Below are positions 29,919-39,410 of a stretch of 64,000 nt of DNA, in pieces. The stretch's first letter is position 1; each line of letters opens with the position of its first letter. The notes below the pieces were generated by a model. That model was given only the letters and a program-made list of their open reading frames with translations. It did not search any database and was not told where the DNA came from. The position numbers were made by a program, and so were the translations under genes. Location: positions 62,001-126,000 of the forward strand of contig NZ_BAAADJ010000064.1 in NCBI RefSeq assembly GCF_039522365.1, written 5' to 3'. Source of the stretch: Bacillus carboniphilus (lineage in GTDB: Bacteria > Bacillota > Bacilli > Bacillales > JC228).

Positions 29919-30006
29919 AAAACAATCATTAGGTCTCGAGTCTTGTATCTATTTAAACATGAACGTTATACTAGAATAGAAGCATAAAAACGGAGGGACA
30001 TACATA

Positions 30007-31122
30007 ATGAATGCAGATCGTTTATTACAAGAGTTTTTAGAACTTGTACAAGTAGATTCAGAAACAAAATTCGAAGCAGAGATTGCTAAAGTTTTAAAGG
30101 AGAAATTTACTACTTTAGGGCTAGAAGTTATTGAAGATGATACAACAGGTGAAACTGGCCATGGGGCTGGAAACTTAATTTGTACCCTCCCTGCAACTAA
30201 GGAAGGTATTGACCCAATATACTTCACTTGCCATATGGATACAGTAGTTCCTGGAAAAGGGATCAAGCCAAGTGTTAAAGATGGATATGTCGTTACAGAT
30301 GGAACAACTATACTTGGTGCTGATGACAAAGCTGGTATTGCTGTTATGTTAGAAGCAATCCGTACATTAAAAGAAGAAAACACAGCACATGGACAGATTC
30401 AATTTATCATTACAGTTGGTGAAGAATCAGGATTGGTCGGGGCTAAAGCTTTAGATCCTTCCCATGTAAAAGCTAAATATGGCTATGCATTGGATAGTGA
30501 TGGAGCTGTAGGTAATGTCATTATTGCAGCACCTACACAAGCGAAAGTAAAGGCAACGATTTTTGGCAAAACAGCTCACGCTGGTGTAGCACCTGAAAAA
30601 GGTGTATCTGCGATTACAGTTGCTGCTAAGGCAGTTGCAAAAATGCCACTAGGACGAATTGATGAAGAAACAACAGCAAACATCGGTCGTTTCGAAGGTG
30701 GAACTCAAACGAATATCGTGGCTGACCGTGTTGATATTTTAGCGGAAGCTCGCTCATTAGTACCTGAAAAAATGGAACAGCAGGTAGCAAAAATGAAAGC
30801 TGCCTTTGAACAAGCAGCTGAAGAAATGGGTGGCAAAGCCGAAGTTGATATCCAAGTTATGTACCCAGGCTTCAAATACTCTGATAATGATTTAGTTGTT
30901 CAGGTTGCTCAAAGAGCAGCAAGTAAGATTGGCAGAAGTTGCGAGTTGTTACGAAGCGGCGGAGGTAGTGACGCAAACGTTTTTGCAGGTATGGGAGTCC
31001 CTACTGTCAATTTATCAGTTGGGTATGAAGAAATTCATACAACAAATGAGCGTATGCCAGTTGAGGAATTAAATAAATTGACTGAAATGGTACTAGCTAT
31101 CATTAGTGAAGTAAGTCAATAA
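30007..31122 (+). CDS. yqjE: Peptidase T-like metallopeptidase (YqjE)
   Basis: Zinc aminopeptidase of the M20 family, peptidase-T-like. Metal ligands appear in TCHMDTVVPG (H76), LGADDKAG (D106/D107) and the catalytic GEESGLVGA (E139/E140). A lid/dimerisation domain lies in the middle, and the final histidine is in EEIHTTNERMP. It has 371 residues, equal to B. subtilis YqjE. Cytoplasmic, with no signal peptide. ATG follows ACGGAGGG. cheW-like follows after 26 bases. Confidence 0.9.
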   Translation: MNADRLLQEFLELVQVDSETKFEAEIAKVLKEKFTTLGLEVIEDDTTGETGHGAGNLICTLPATKEGIDPIYFTCHMDTVVPGKGIKPSVKDGYVVTDGTTILGADDKAGIAVMLEAIRTLKEENTAHGQIQFIITVGEESGLVGAKALDPSHVKAKYGYALDSDGAVGNVIIAAPTQAKVKATIFGKTAHAGVAPEKGVSAITVAAKAVAKMPLGRIDEETTANIGRFEGGTQTNIVADRVDILAEARSLVPEKMEQQVAKMKAAFEQAAEEMGGKAEVDIQVMYPGFKYSDNDLVVQVAQRAASKIGRSCELLRSGGGSDANVFAGMGVPTVNLSVGYEEIHTTNERMPVEELNKLTEMVLAIISEVSQ

Positions 31123-31148
31123 ACTGGTCTTTTGAGGGAGAGAAGAAG

Positions 31149-31574
31149 ATGTCAACTTTAGGTCATGCAGTTATGTTTACCATTGGCGGTCAGACTTTTG
31201 CAATGGACTTAAACCATGTAAAATCTATTGAACCTTATAAGAATGAAAACTCTTCAGCTGAAGGTTTAGTTCTTGGGTATTCAGATATTAGGGGCGAACA
31301 AGCAGTTGTTGTTGATCTACAAAATTTTTTATATGATCAACCTTTTTCGGTTACAGAAACAACTCGTTTGTTGTATGTGGAAACGGGACAAGTACCGTAT
31401 GCTATTCCATTTGAAGAAGCTGAGATGATTAACGGAACGAACGTAGAAAAGCAAGATTTAGGTCTAGCGCAAAGTAAAGAAAATACATTTTTTTCAAGTG
31501 TGGTTCTTTGGAATGACCAGTTGGTACCTGTTATCGATGCTTTTGCATTATCCGATAGCTTAAATCTTGTCTAA
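31149..31574 (+). CDS. CheW-domain protein
   Basis: A 141-residue protein made of a single CheW domain: VMFTIGGQTFAMDLNHVKSIEP at the start, the middle stretch GYSDIRGEQAVVVDLQNFL, and a final VVLWNDQLVPVIDAFAL. CheW proteins bridge chemoreceptors to the CheA kinase. Here there is no receptor, CheA or other chemotaxis gene around it; it lies between a peptidase and dinB. It may be a second coupling protein or an adaptor with another partner. GAGGGAGAGAAG precedes the ATG. Confidence 0.85.
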   Translation: MSTLGHAVMFTIGGQTFAMDLNHVKSIEPYKNENSSAEGLVLGYSDIRGEQAVVVDLQNFLYDQPFSVTETTRLLYVETGQVPYAIPFEEAEMINGTNVEKQDLGLAQSKENTFFSSVVLWNDQLVPVIDAFALSDSLNLV

Positions 31575-31580
31575 TAAGTG

Positions 31581-31607
31581 AAGCTGCCGCATGAGGCAGC
31601 TTTTCTT
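31581..31607 (+). terminator. Terminator after the CheW-domain gene
   Basis: AAGCTGCC and GGCAGCTT form the stem, followed by TTC. Confidence 0.85.
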
Positions 31608-31649
31608 ATGAAAAACTAAACTTTTTCACAAAAGTAGGTGCATATTATA

Positions 31650-32831
31650 ATGGAATCAAAAGCAAGAGTTATCTTTCATATTGATATGAATAGCTACTAC
31701 GCATCAGTAGAAATGGCCTTTCACCCGGAGCTTAAGGGGAAGCCTCTTGCAATAGCAGGCAACGCTAAAGAAAGAAGAGGAATTATTGTAACATGTAGCT
31801 ACGAGGCTAGAAAGTTTGGAGTAAAGGCAACCATGCCAATATGGGAAGCCAAAAAACTCTGTCCGAATTTAATTGTAAAGGAACCTGATTTTGATAAGTA
31901 TCGGTCAGTCTCTAAGCGGATGTTTGAAATTCTGAAAAGCTATACCGAATGGGTTGAACCTGTCTCCATCGATGAAGGATATATGGATGTGACCGAAGTA
32001 GAGGGTAACCTACATCCGTTGAAATTAGCTCAAGCGATTCAAGATAGGTTACTAGATGAACTGCAACTTCCCTGCAGTATTGGTGTAGCACCTAATAAAT
32101 TTCTAGCGAAAATGGCATCAGATATGAAGAAACCATTAGGGATTACGGTTCTCAGAAAAAGAGATATGACTCATAAATTGTGGCCATTAGAGATTCAAGA
32201 GATGCACGGAATAGGGAAGAAAACTGCAGAAAAGTTAAAGAAACTTGGTTTTCATACTATTGGAGATTTGGCTAAAGCCCCTGAGTTAACACTAAAAGTA
32301 GCATTAGGTGTTAACGGGAAGAAGCTGTGGGAACGTGCTAATGGGATTGACCGAAGGAAGGTAGATCCAGAAAGTGTGAATGAGATTAAATCCATCGGAA
32401 ATTCAACCACATTACCTACAGATACGGAGGATTTACACACATTAGAAAGAGTCCTCGAATCCTTAACAGACCGTGTGAGTAAGAGGCTTTATACAAGGGG
32501 GTACGTTACAGAAGGGGTTCAAGTTACGATTCGATATTTTAACCGCAAGAATACGAACCGCAGTATGACCTTGGCCAGACCTATGTACAAAACAGAAGAG
32601 CTATTACCATATGTAAAGAAGCTTTTTATTGAAAACTGGAATGAAGATCCTGTCCGTTTATTAGGTGTAACCGCTACCCAGTTAGTGGATAAGAAGAGTG
32701 TCACCCAACAATTAGATTTATTTTCTTATGAAAAAGATGAAAAGGATTATAAACTGAATGAAACTTTGCAACAGCTTTATAAAAAGCATGGTAAATCTAT
32801 TATAAGTAAAGGTGTAGATAAGCCAAAATAA
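31650..32831 (+). CDS. dinB: DNA polymerase IV (Y family)
   Basis: Error-prone translesion polymerase. The catalytic motifs are HIDMNSYYASVEMA (first metal site) and VSIDEGYMDV (second). Helix-hairpin-helix elements lie near MHGIGKKTAEKLKKLGF, followed by the little-finger domain. A clamp-binding QLDLFSY is close to the C-terminus. It has 393 residues from ATG 31650; AGGTG lies about 10 bases upstream. No LexA-like site is evident upstream, unlike the second Y-family gene at 55.9 kb. Confidence 0.94.
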   Translation: MESKARVIFHIDMNSYYASVEMAFHPELKGKPLAIAGNAKERRGIIVTCSYEARKFGVKATMPIWEAKKLCPNLIVKEPDFDKYRSVSKRMFEILKSYTEWVEPVSIDEGYMDVTEVEGNLHPLKLAQAIQDRLLDELQLPCSIGVAPNKFLAKMASDMKKPLGITVLRKRDMTHKLWPLEIQEMHGIGKKTAEKLKKLGFHTIGDLAKAPELTLKVALGVNGKKLWERANGIDRRKVDPESVNEIKSIGNSTTLPTDTEDLHTLERVLESLTDRVSKRLYTRGYVTEGVQVTIRYFNRKNTNRSMTLARPMYKTEELLPYVKKLFIENWNEDPVRLLGVTATQLVDKKSVTQQLDLFSYEKDEKDYKLNETLQQLYKKHGKSIISKGVDKPK

Positions 32832-32868
32832 AAGGGGCCCACGTCATAAAATGAGAGGGTCCCTTTTG
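32830..32868. terminator. Bidirectional terminator between dinB and zwf
   Basis: AAAAGGG with CC pairs to GGGTCCCTTTT around the loop. The flanking genes converge, and A and T runs lie on both sides. Confidence 0.8.
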
Positions 32869-32879
32869 CATTCATGATT

Positions 32880-34382
32880 CTAACAGTTTTCAACATCTAA
32901 ATCGGTAACTGGCCACCAGTGGAAGCCATCCTTCTCAAGCAGCTTGTCTGCTTCATCTGGACCCATGGAACCAGATGAATAGTTAGGAAAAGAGCTTTCT
33001 TTAGTTTGCTCCCAGGCTTTCGCAATTGGATCGACGTAGGTCCAGGATAAAGCTACTTCGTCCCAATGTGCAAAATTTGTAGCATCTCCTCTTAGGCAAT
33101 CGTAGAGTAATTTTTCATAAGCTTCTGGTGTATTCATTCCATCAACGCTCTTATTTGAGAAATTTAATTTAACAGGTGTGGTTTCTACAAACTGTCCAGA
33201 TTTTTTCACATTCAAGTGAAGCGTAATACCTTCGTCTGGTTGTATATGAATCACCAATAGATTCGGATTCAAAGTTTCTTCAGTTTTCATATAAAGGTTC
33301 ATCGGGATATCTTTGAATTGAACAACAATTTTTGTTGACTTTTCTGTTAAACGTTTACCAGTACGAATATAAATCGGGACACCAGCCCATCTGAAATTGT
33401 CAATCATAATTTTTCCAGCTACGAATGTCTCAGTGTTGGAATTAGAATCCACATGTTCTTCTTCTCGGTAAGACTTGACTTGCTTCCCTTTACTTACTCC
33501 AGCATTATATTGACCTCTTACAAAACTATTTGAGATTTCGTCACCCTCTAAAGGGCGAAGGGCACGTAATACCTTAACCTTCTCACTTCTAATCTCATTG
33601 GTATTGAGACGAATAGGTGGTTCCATTGCTAGTAAAGCAACCATCTGCAGCATATGATTTTGTACCATATCCCGAAGTGCTCCACTACCCTCGTAGTAAC
33701 GGCCACGATCCTCTACCCCAAGTGTTTCACTAGATGTGACTTGAATGTTAGAAATAAAACGATTATTCCATAGTGGTTCAAAAATAGCGTTTGCAAAACG
33801 AATAACCTCAATATTTTGAACCATCTCTTTACCAAGATAGTGGTCAATTCGGTAAATCTCATCCTCTGAAAACGCAAGGCGAATATGGTCATTTAATTCT
33901 TTTGCTGATGGATAGTCATGGCCAAATGGTTTCTCAATAACGAGTCGGTTAAATCCATTATCCGATTTCAACTGTTGCTTATATAACGATTCAGCAATGG
34001 TTCCAAAGAATTGTGGAGCCATGGCTAAATAGAAAACACGATTTCCATTCAATTGATAATGGGCGTCTAGTTCGTCAACAAGATTTTTCAAGTCATGGTA
34101 ATGTTCTGTGTTGGATACATCAAGGGAGTGATAATAAAAGTGAGAAACGAATTCATCAAGATTTTCGTTAGTCCCCACATGTTCCAATATGGATTGTCTC
34201 ACTTGTTCTTGGAATTGATCTGGCATAAGTTCTCTTCGTGCCACCCCAATAACAGCGAACTTTTGATCAAGTTTGTCTTTCTTATACAAATGGTAAAGGG
34301 AAGGATATAGCTTGCGATTGGCTAAGTCTCCTGTTGCGCCAAAAATCGTAATGAGTGCAGTTGGTTTTTGATTTTCGATCAC
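32880..34382 (-). CDS. zwf: Glucose-6-phosphate 1-dehydrogenase
   Basis: First enzyme of the oxidative pentose phosphate pathway, making NADPH. The NADP fold is in FGATGDLANRKLYPSLYHL. The substrate site RIDHYLGKEMVQN contains the catalytic histidine region. It has 500 residues, about 11 more than B. subtilis Zwf. It starts at GTG 34382 with GTGAGGTAA upstream on the minus strand. The adjacent gnd (yqjI) of B. subtilis is absent here. Confidence 0.96.
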   Translation of the reverse strand: MIENQKPTALITIFGATGDLANRKLYPSLYHLYKKDKLDQKFAVIGVARRELMPDQFQEQVRQSILEHVGTNENLDEFVSHFYYHSLDVSNTEHYHDLKNLVDELDAHYQLNGNRVFYLAMAPQFFGTIAESLYKQQLKSDNGFNRLVIEKPFGHDYPSAKELNDHIRLAFSEDEIYRIDHYLGKEMVQNIEVIRFANAIFEPLWNNRFISNIQVTSSETLGVEDRGRYYEGSGALRDMVQNHMLQMVALLAMEPPIRLNTNEIRSEKVKVLRALRPLEGDEISNSFVRGQYNAGVSKGKQVKSYREEEHVDSNSNTETFVAGKIMIDNFRWAGVPIYIRTGKRLTEKSTKIVVQFKDIPMNLYMKTEETLNPNLLVIHIQPDEGITLHLNVKKSGQFVETTPVKLNFSNKSVDGMNTPEAYEKLLYDCLRGDATNFAHWDEVALSWTYVDPIAKAWEQTKESSFPNYSSGSMGPDEADKLLEKDGFHWWPVTDLDVENC

Positions 34383-34559
34383 TTATGTTACCTCACTTTT
34401 GCTAATTTAAAGGGAAAATCGGCAATATGTATTCTCTTCATATTATTAATGACACCTTTTCAGGCTTTTTCCGTATAAAATGTTATCCTTTTCTGCCCCG
34501 AAACGCAAATATATTCGGACATAAATTCTAAAAAGATGCAATAATTATTAAGTAAATTA

Positions 34560-34597
34560 AAATTATGAACTATATTAGTTAAATTATTTCATAATTT
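34560..34597. promoter_or_regulatory. 10-bp inverted repeat upstream of the ABC exporter
   Basis: AAATTATGAA (34560-34569) and TTCATAATTT (34588-34597) are perfect inverted copies 18 bases apart, ending just before a likely -35. They look like an operator for a dimeric regulator. The rest of the 34383-34639 gap is AT-rich with no gene seen. Confidence 0.55.
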
Positions 34598-34599
34598 CA

Positions 34600-34628
34600 T
34601 TGTGGTAATGGAACTTGTAGGATAATAT
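34600..34628 (+). promoter_or_regulatory. Likely sigma-A promoter of the ABC exporter operon
   Basis: TTGTGG (34600-34605) and TAATAT (34623-34628) are 17 bases apart, immediately after the inverted repeat. Confidence 0.5.
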
Positions 34629-34663
34629 ATAAGGGAAGAATGATAAATTCTGGGGGGAGAAAT

Positions 34664-35365
34664 ATGGCAATACGATTAGAGAATGTGACGAAAACGTATC
34701 AATCTGGAGATATATTGGTCAAAGCATTAAAGGGAGTAGATGTTGAAATACCGGATGGAAAGATGGTTGTAATTTTAGGGCCATCAGGATCTGGAAAATC
34801 AACACTGTTAAATGTTATTGGTGGGATCGATCAACCTAATCAGGGAAGTGTGATAGTAAACGGGTGGGAAGTTGCGAATCTTTCAGATCGGAAACTGACT
34901 CAATACCGCCGAGAGGCAATTGGCTTCATATTTCAAGCATATAATTTAATTCCAAGTTTAACGGTTTATGAGAATGTTGAAGTTGGGGCTCAAATCAGTG
35001 AAAATCCTTTAACAATAGAAGAAGTACTTGAAGGGGTTGGCATGTTAGACAAAAAGGATAAATTCCCTCATCAGCTAAGTGGTGGTGAGCAACAACGAAC
35101 AGCGATTGCAAGAGCATTAATAAAAAACCCTTCTATCTTGCTTTGTGATGAACCAACCGGTGCATTAGATGAAGAAACCGGAAAAATGGTACTAGAGTTA
35201 CTTCAAACTATTCAAGAAAAATATGGGACCACAGTTTTAATTATCACCCATAACCCTGGAATCAGTGAAATGGCACATGTTGTATTGAAAATGAAAAGTG
35301 GAGAGTTAATCTCACAATCTAATAATGGAACACCGATACCGGCCAAGCAGGTGAAATGGGTATGA
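34664..35365 (+). CDS. ABC transporter ATP-binding protein, MacB/LolD type
   Basis: Nucleotide-binding subunit of 233 residues. Walker A is [12 protein letters not shown], the signature LSGGEQQR, and Walker [13 protein letters not shown] with the D-loop and the switch histidine in LIITHNP. The EPTGALD form is characteristic of LolD/MacB-type ATPases paired with FtsX-like permeases. ATG 34664 lies just after GGGGGGAGA; the frame extends back to 34640. It overlaps the permease gene by ATGA. Substrate unknown. Confidence 0.9.
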   Translation: MAIRLENVTKTYQSGDILVKALKGVDVEIPDGKMVVILGPSGSGKSTLLNVIGGIDQPNQGSVIVNGWEVANLSDRKLTQYRREAIGFIFQAYNLIPSLTVYENVEVGAQISENPLTIEEVLEGVGMLDKKDKFPHQLSGGEQQRTAIARALIKNPSILLCDEPTGALDEETGKMVLELLQTIQEKYGTTVLIITHNPGISEMAHVVLKMKSGELISQSNNGTPIPAKQVKWV

Positions 35366-37638
35366 GTTTACAAAAAGGTGTAATGCGAACAATTTGGAAG
35401 CGAAAAATGCAGTCGTTAGGCTCAATCATTTTGTTAATGATTGCCGTGATGCTGTATATTATGATGACGAATTCTCTAACTAGCCTAGATAAGAGCTACC
35501 AAATGTTTAAGGAAAATTATCAACAAGAAAGTTTTCAATTTATTTCTGCTGATCGGATGGAAGCGGAGCAAGTTGCAAAATTAGAACAGAAAATGGGAAT
35601 CGAACTCGAAGAACGTTCATTTGTGGATGTGTCCGTGGATGGAGATAGAACGCTTCGTTTATTAACCATTCCTACTAATATCAATCAGCCTTACTTAACA
35701 GAAGGGGTTATACCCACAAACGAAAATGAAGTGGCTTTGGCAGAAAAGTATGCCGCAATATTAGGGCTAACGGTTGGGGATAATCTCAAATTAAATAATC
35801 AAACCTTTGAAATCTCGGGATTGGTATATCTACCAGATTATATTTACCCTATTGAGAACGAAGCGAATCTGATGTCCATGCCCGGTGATTTCGGCGTTGG
35901 TCTACTTACTGTTGATGGTTTAAGCTATCTTGGCCTTCCGAGTGTTATCCAATATTCAGGTTTAAATAGCAGCGAGATGGAACTAACAAAAGTGAAACAA
36001 GAGATCAACAAGTTAATACCCGTGTTAAAGTGGACGAATGCCAATGAGAACCCTGCTATTTCAACGTTTGAGACGGAAGTTGAAGGCTCGATGAAGTTTT
36101 CTTCCTTCTTACCGCTCATTATTACCTTAATGGCCATTATGATGGTGACACTGCTTGTAACAAAGCAAATTGAGTGGGAACGTAAGCAAATTGGAACTTT
36201 AAAGGCATTAGGATATCAAAGATTTGAATTATTAAAAGCTTATATTTCTTTGCCATTATTGGTTGGGTTGCTAGGAACAATCCTAGGTTCCCTTTTAGGA
36301 TGGGTTCTCTCATCACCGCTACAAACACTCTATACAGACTTTTACCATATCCCAACGTTTACGTCAGTGGGAAGTGTTTTCTCGTTTGTGTTAGCCATTC
36401 TTGTACCCGTATTATTACTACTCGTAATTAGTGGAATAGCTATCTTTCGTAAGGTTTCTAGTGACCCACTAACCTTAATGAAAGGGGAGCAGTCCGGACA
36501 TCAGATTAACCAAAAGGTGAGGGGACAAAGCTTTATTTCTAAATTCTCAAACTATCAAACGAAGTACAGAGTAAGGGCAATGCTTCGTAGTAAAAGTCGA
36601 ATGTTTTATATGTTAATTGGTTCGATATTCTCGTCTGTTACATTGATTTTTGGATTTCTTAATATGAATTCTATTGATGTTTTATTTACGGAAACCTTTC
36701 AAAATGTGAATCAATATAATTATGGTGTTTATTACAAAGGACTTCAGACAGAAGAGGTTGACGGTGATCCTTTTACTCTCATTCAATCTGAAATTGATAC
36801 CATTACTGTTGGTGGTCAAGAAAAGGAGATATCAGGTCCATCGGTTTCACTCTATGGTGTCGACTCAGATGTTACACTGGTAAATTTAGAAGAAGCAAAC
36901 TTAGAAGGAAATATAAAAAAGGCTTTAGAAGAGGGGGTTATTATTAACCAGGTGATCTCCTACTCTCACAACCTTGAAATAGGCGATCAAATTTCTCTTA
37001 TTAGTGCAACAAATGGTGATACTCATACGTTCACCGTACAAGGTATTGTGGAGGCTTATACAGGTGCCACTATTTATGCAAGTCGTCATACTGTAAATGA
37101 GTTTGCTGGTTTTCCTGCCAAATCCTATACAGGTGCTTGGACACTGAATGAACCTAATGATCAGAGTGAAATCTTTATGCTAGAGGATAAGGCAAAAATT
37201 GTAGACTCATTCGAGTCACTAATTGGTCCATCGAGATATTCCATACTGATTACAGCGGGAATTGCTATTACAATCGGTGTTTTAATTATGTCATTATTGA
37301 CAAATATGATACTAGAGGAAAACACCTATACGATTTCAATGCTCAAAGTATTAGGCTATGAAGATAAGACAATAGCGAAAATGGTATTAAATCTATACAC
37401 GACTGTTGTCTTAGTGGGGTATATCATTTCAATTCCAATTTCACTTTTAGCAATGAATGAGGTCGTTCGATATTTAGCTAGTGAAACAAGCTTCGCACTG
37501 CCGGTGAAACTACAGCCTATTTGGATAATGATAGGGTTACTCATCATTTTATTAACCTATCAGTTGTCATTGTTTGTTTCCAAGAGGAAACTACGAAAGG
37601 TCTCACTACAAGAAGTAATGAAACATCAAGACAATTAA
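35362..37638 (+). CDS. FtsX-like ABC permease
   Basis: Membrane subunit of 758 residues. TM1 is near residues 16-36, then an extracytoplasmic domain to about 245. An FtsX domain of three helices (about 250-375) follows, then TM at about 415-440, a second extracytoplasmic region, and a second FtsX domain with three helices at the C-terminus (about 630-745). ATG 35362 overlaps the ATPase stop (ATGA), with AGGTGA 7 bases upstream. Such MacB-like exporters move lipoproteins, peptides or antibiotics; nothing here fixes the substrate. A two-component system lies 1 kb downstream beyond rnz. Confidence 0.88.
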   Translation: MSLQKGVMRTIWKRKMQSLGSIILLMIAVMLYIMMTNSLTSLDKSYQMFKENYQQESFQFISADRMEAEQVAKLEQKMGIELEERSFVDVSVDGDRTLRLLTIPTNINQPYLTEGVIPTNENEVALAEKYAAILGLTVGDNLKLNNQTFEISGLVYLPDYIYPIENEANLMSMPGDFGVGLLTVDGLSYLGLPSVIQYSGLNSSEMELTKVKQEINKLIPVLKWTNANENPAISTFETEVEGSMKFSSFLPLIITLMAIMMVTLLVTKQIEWERKQIGTLKALGYQRFELLKAYISLPLLVGLLGTILGSLLGWVLSSPLQTLYTDFYHIPTFTSVGSVFSFVLAILVPVLLLLVISGIAIFRKVSSDPLTLMKGEQSGHQINQKVRGQSFISKFSNYQTKYRVRAMLRSKSRMFYMLIGSIFSSVTLIFGFLNMNSIDVLFTETFQNVNQYNYGVYYKGLQTEEVDGDPFTLIQSEIDTITVGGQEKEISGPSVSLYGVDSDVTLVNLEEANLEGNIKKALEEGVIINQVISYSHNLEIGDQISLISATNGDTHTFTVQGIVEAYTGATIYASRHTVNEFAGFPAKSYTGAWTLNEPNDQSEIFMLEDKAKIVDSFESLIGPSRYSILITAGIAITIGVLIMSLLTNMILEENTYTISMLKVLGYEDKTIAKMVLNLYTTVVLVGYIISIPISLLAMNEVVRYLASETSFALPVKLQPIWIMIGLLIILLTYQLSLFVSKRKLRKVSLQEVMKHQDN

Positions 37639-37766
37639 GAAATCAAAGTAGGGGTGTGACTCCTCACAATATCGATATCTAGATTGATTAGTAGCACTGC
37701 TATATACTAGATAGAAGATGTGGGGGGCAGACCCCTTTATGTTAGATGTGAAAGAAGGACTAAACT

Positions 37767-38690
37767 ATGCAGCTTCAATTTTTAGGAACTGGATCGGGTG
37801 TACCATCCAAAATGAGAAATGTGACTTCTATAGCACTTAAGCTATTAGCTGAGCGGGGTGCTATATGGTTATTTGATTGTGGTGAAGCAACTCAGCATCA
37901 AATTTTACATACTAATATTCGACCAAGAAAAATAGAGAAAATCTTTATCACTCATATGCATGGAGATCATATTTTTGGATTACCAGGGTTATTAGGAAGC
38001 CGCTCTTTTCAAGGAGGAACTGCTCCTTTAACTATTTATGGTCCAAAAGGAATTAAGGAATTTGTTGAAACAAGCCTCCGTGTCTCAGGAACTCATTTGA
38101 ATTATGTGTTAAACATTGAAGAGTTCGATAGCGGAAAAATATTTGAGGATTCAGGATGGGAGGTCCATGCACAGCCCTTAAAGCATGGAATTCCATCGTA
38201 TGGCTTTCGAGTGGTAGAGAAAGACCTACCCGGAGCGCTTTTAGTTGATAAACTAAAGGGGTTAGGAATTAAGCCTGGACCTATTTATCAAAGGTTGAAA
38301 AATGGGGAGACTGTTGAGTTGGAGGATGGGCAACTTGTCCAAGGTAAAGACTTTGTTGGACCAGCCCAGCGAGGAAGAATTGTTACAATTTTAGGAGACA
38401 CACTCCCTTGTGAAAATAATCTTGAGTTAAGTCGTCATGCCAATGTAGTCGTTCATGAAGCTACTTTTTCAGAATCTGAAGAGGAAATGGCTCGGAACTA
38501 TTTCCATTCGACCACAAAGCAGGCAGCTATTTTAGCCCATGAGGCATCGGTTGAAACCCTGTGCCTTACCCATTTTAGTGCTCGTTACCAAAAAGAGGAC
38601 TTACTAAAATTGAAGAAGGAAGCCGAGAAATACTTTCCAATTGTAGTTGTAGCTCACGATTTTTTAGAAATAGATATTCCGAAGTTATAA
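37767..38690 (+). CDS. rnz: Ribonuclease Z
   Basis: Metallo-beta-lactamase-fold endonuclease that trims tRNA 3' ends. The zinc motif is HMHGDH (H63-H68), and the C-terminal metal ligands are in GDT and LTHFSARY. An exosite-like arm is present in the middle. It has 307 residues, the B. subtilis length. ATG follows GAAGGACT. The two-component genes begin 15 bases after its stop. Confidence 0.95.
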   Translation: MQLQFLGTGSGVPSKMRNVTSIALKLLAERGAIWLFDCGEATQHQILHTNIRPRKIEKIFITHMHGDHIFGLPGLLGSRSFQGGTAPLTIYGPKGIKEFVETSLRVSGTHLNYVLNIEEFDSGKIFEDSGWEVHAQPLKHGIPSYGFRVVEKDLPGALLVDKLKGLGIKPGPIYQRLKNGETVELEDGQLVQGKDFVGPAQRGRIVTILGDTLPCENNLELSRHANVVVHEATFSESEEEMARNYFHSTTKQAAILAHEASVETLCLTHFSARYQKEDLLKLKKEAEKYFPIVVVAHDFLEIDIPKL

Positions 38691-38705
38691 AAAGGGGAAA
38701 AAGAG

Positions 38706-39410
38706 ATGAAGATACTAGTCATTGAGGATAATCAAAATGTCTGTTCGATGATTGAAATGTTCTTCTCCAAAGAAGGAATCGAAGGGACATTTGTTCATGA
38801 TGGTCTGGAAGGATATGAATCATATAAAAGAGAGACATGGGATTTGCTGATTATCGACTGGATGCTTCCAGGAATGGATGGTGTGAACCTGTGTCGGAAA
38901 ATAAGAGACGAGAATAACGCGGTTCCCATTATTATGCTTACTGCAAAGGACAGTGAATCGGATCAAGTATTGGGGCTCGAAATGGGGGCTGATGACTATG
39001 TGACAAAACCCTTTAGTCCACTCGCTCTTATGGCCAGAATTAAAGCGGTCTCGCGTAGGTATAATCAAGTCCTTAAAGACGAGACGGACCGTGGTGAAAG
39101 CGCATCTAGGTTAATTAAAATTAACAAAGACACAAGAGAGGTTTTTTTAAAAGGTGAGCCCATCGGGAACTTAACGCCTAAAGAGTTTGACTTACTTTCT
39201 TTTTTCGTTCAGCATCCTCGCCAAGTTTTTTCTAGGGAACAGCTACTTGAGCGGGTTTGGGGATATCATTACTATGGAGACGAGCGAACGGTTGATGTCC
39301 ATATAAAAAGATTAAGAAAAAAATTGGGGACTCAAACACATCCCCTTTTCCACACTGTTTGGGGAGTGGGGTATAAATTTGATGAAACGGTAGAAAACCA
39401 TGAAGCTTAA
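38706..39410 (+). CDS. OmpR-family response regulator
   Basis: Receiver domain with phospho-acceptor D51 (LLIIDWMLPGMDG), acidic E7/D8 and K101 (VTKPFSP), joined to a winged-helix DNA-binding domain (about 135-230, NLTPKEFDLLSFF and GYHYYGDERTVDVHIKRLRKKLG). It has 234 residues. The partner kinase overlaps its 3' end by 11 bases. The regulated genes are unknown; the ABC exporter upstream is a candidate by proximity, although rnz intervenes. Confidence 0.92.
   Translation: MKILVIEDNQNVCSMIEMFFSKEGIEGTFVHDGLEGYESYKRETWDLLIIDWMLPGMDGVNLCRKIRDENNAVPIIMLTAKDSESDQVLGLEMGADDYVTKPFSPLALMARIKAVSRRYNQVLKDETDRGESASRLIKINKDTREVFLKGEPIGNLTPKEFDLLSFFVQHPRQVFSREQLLERVWGYHYYGDERTVDVHIKRLRKKLGTQTHPLFHTVWGVGYKFDETVENHEA

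Noticed and set aside
37640-37766. GGGGGGCAGACCCC and GGGGTGTGACTCC motifs before rnz, thought of as a mobile-element scar
   Set aside because: Only short GC-rich palindromes are visible, with no matching ends, target duplication or transposase.
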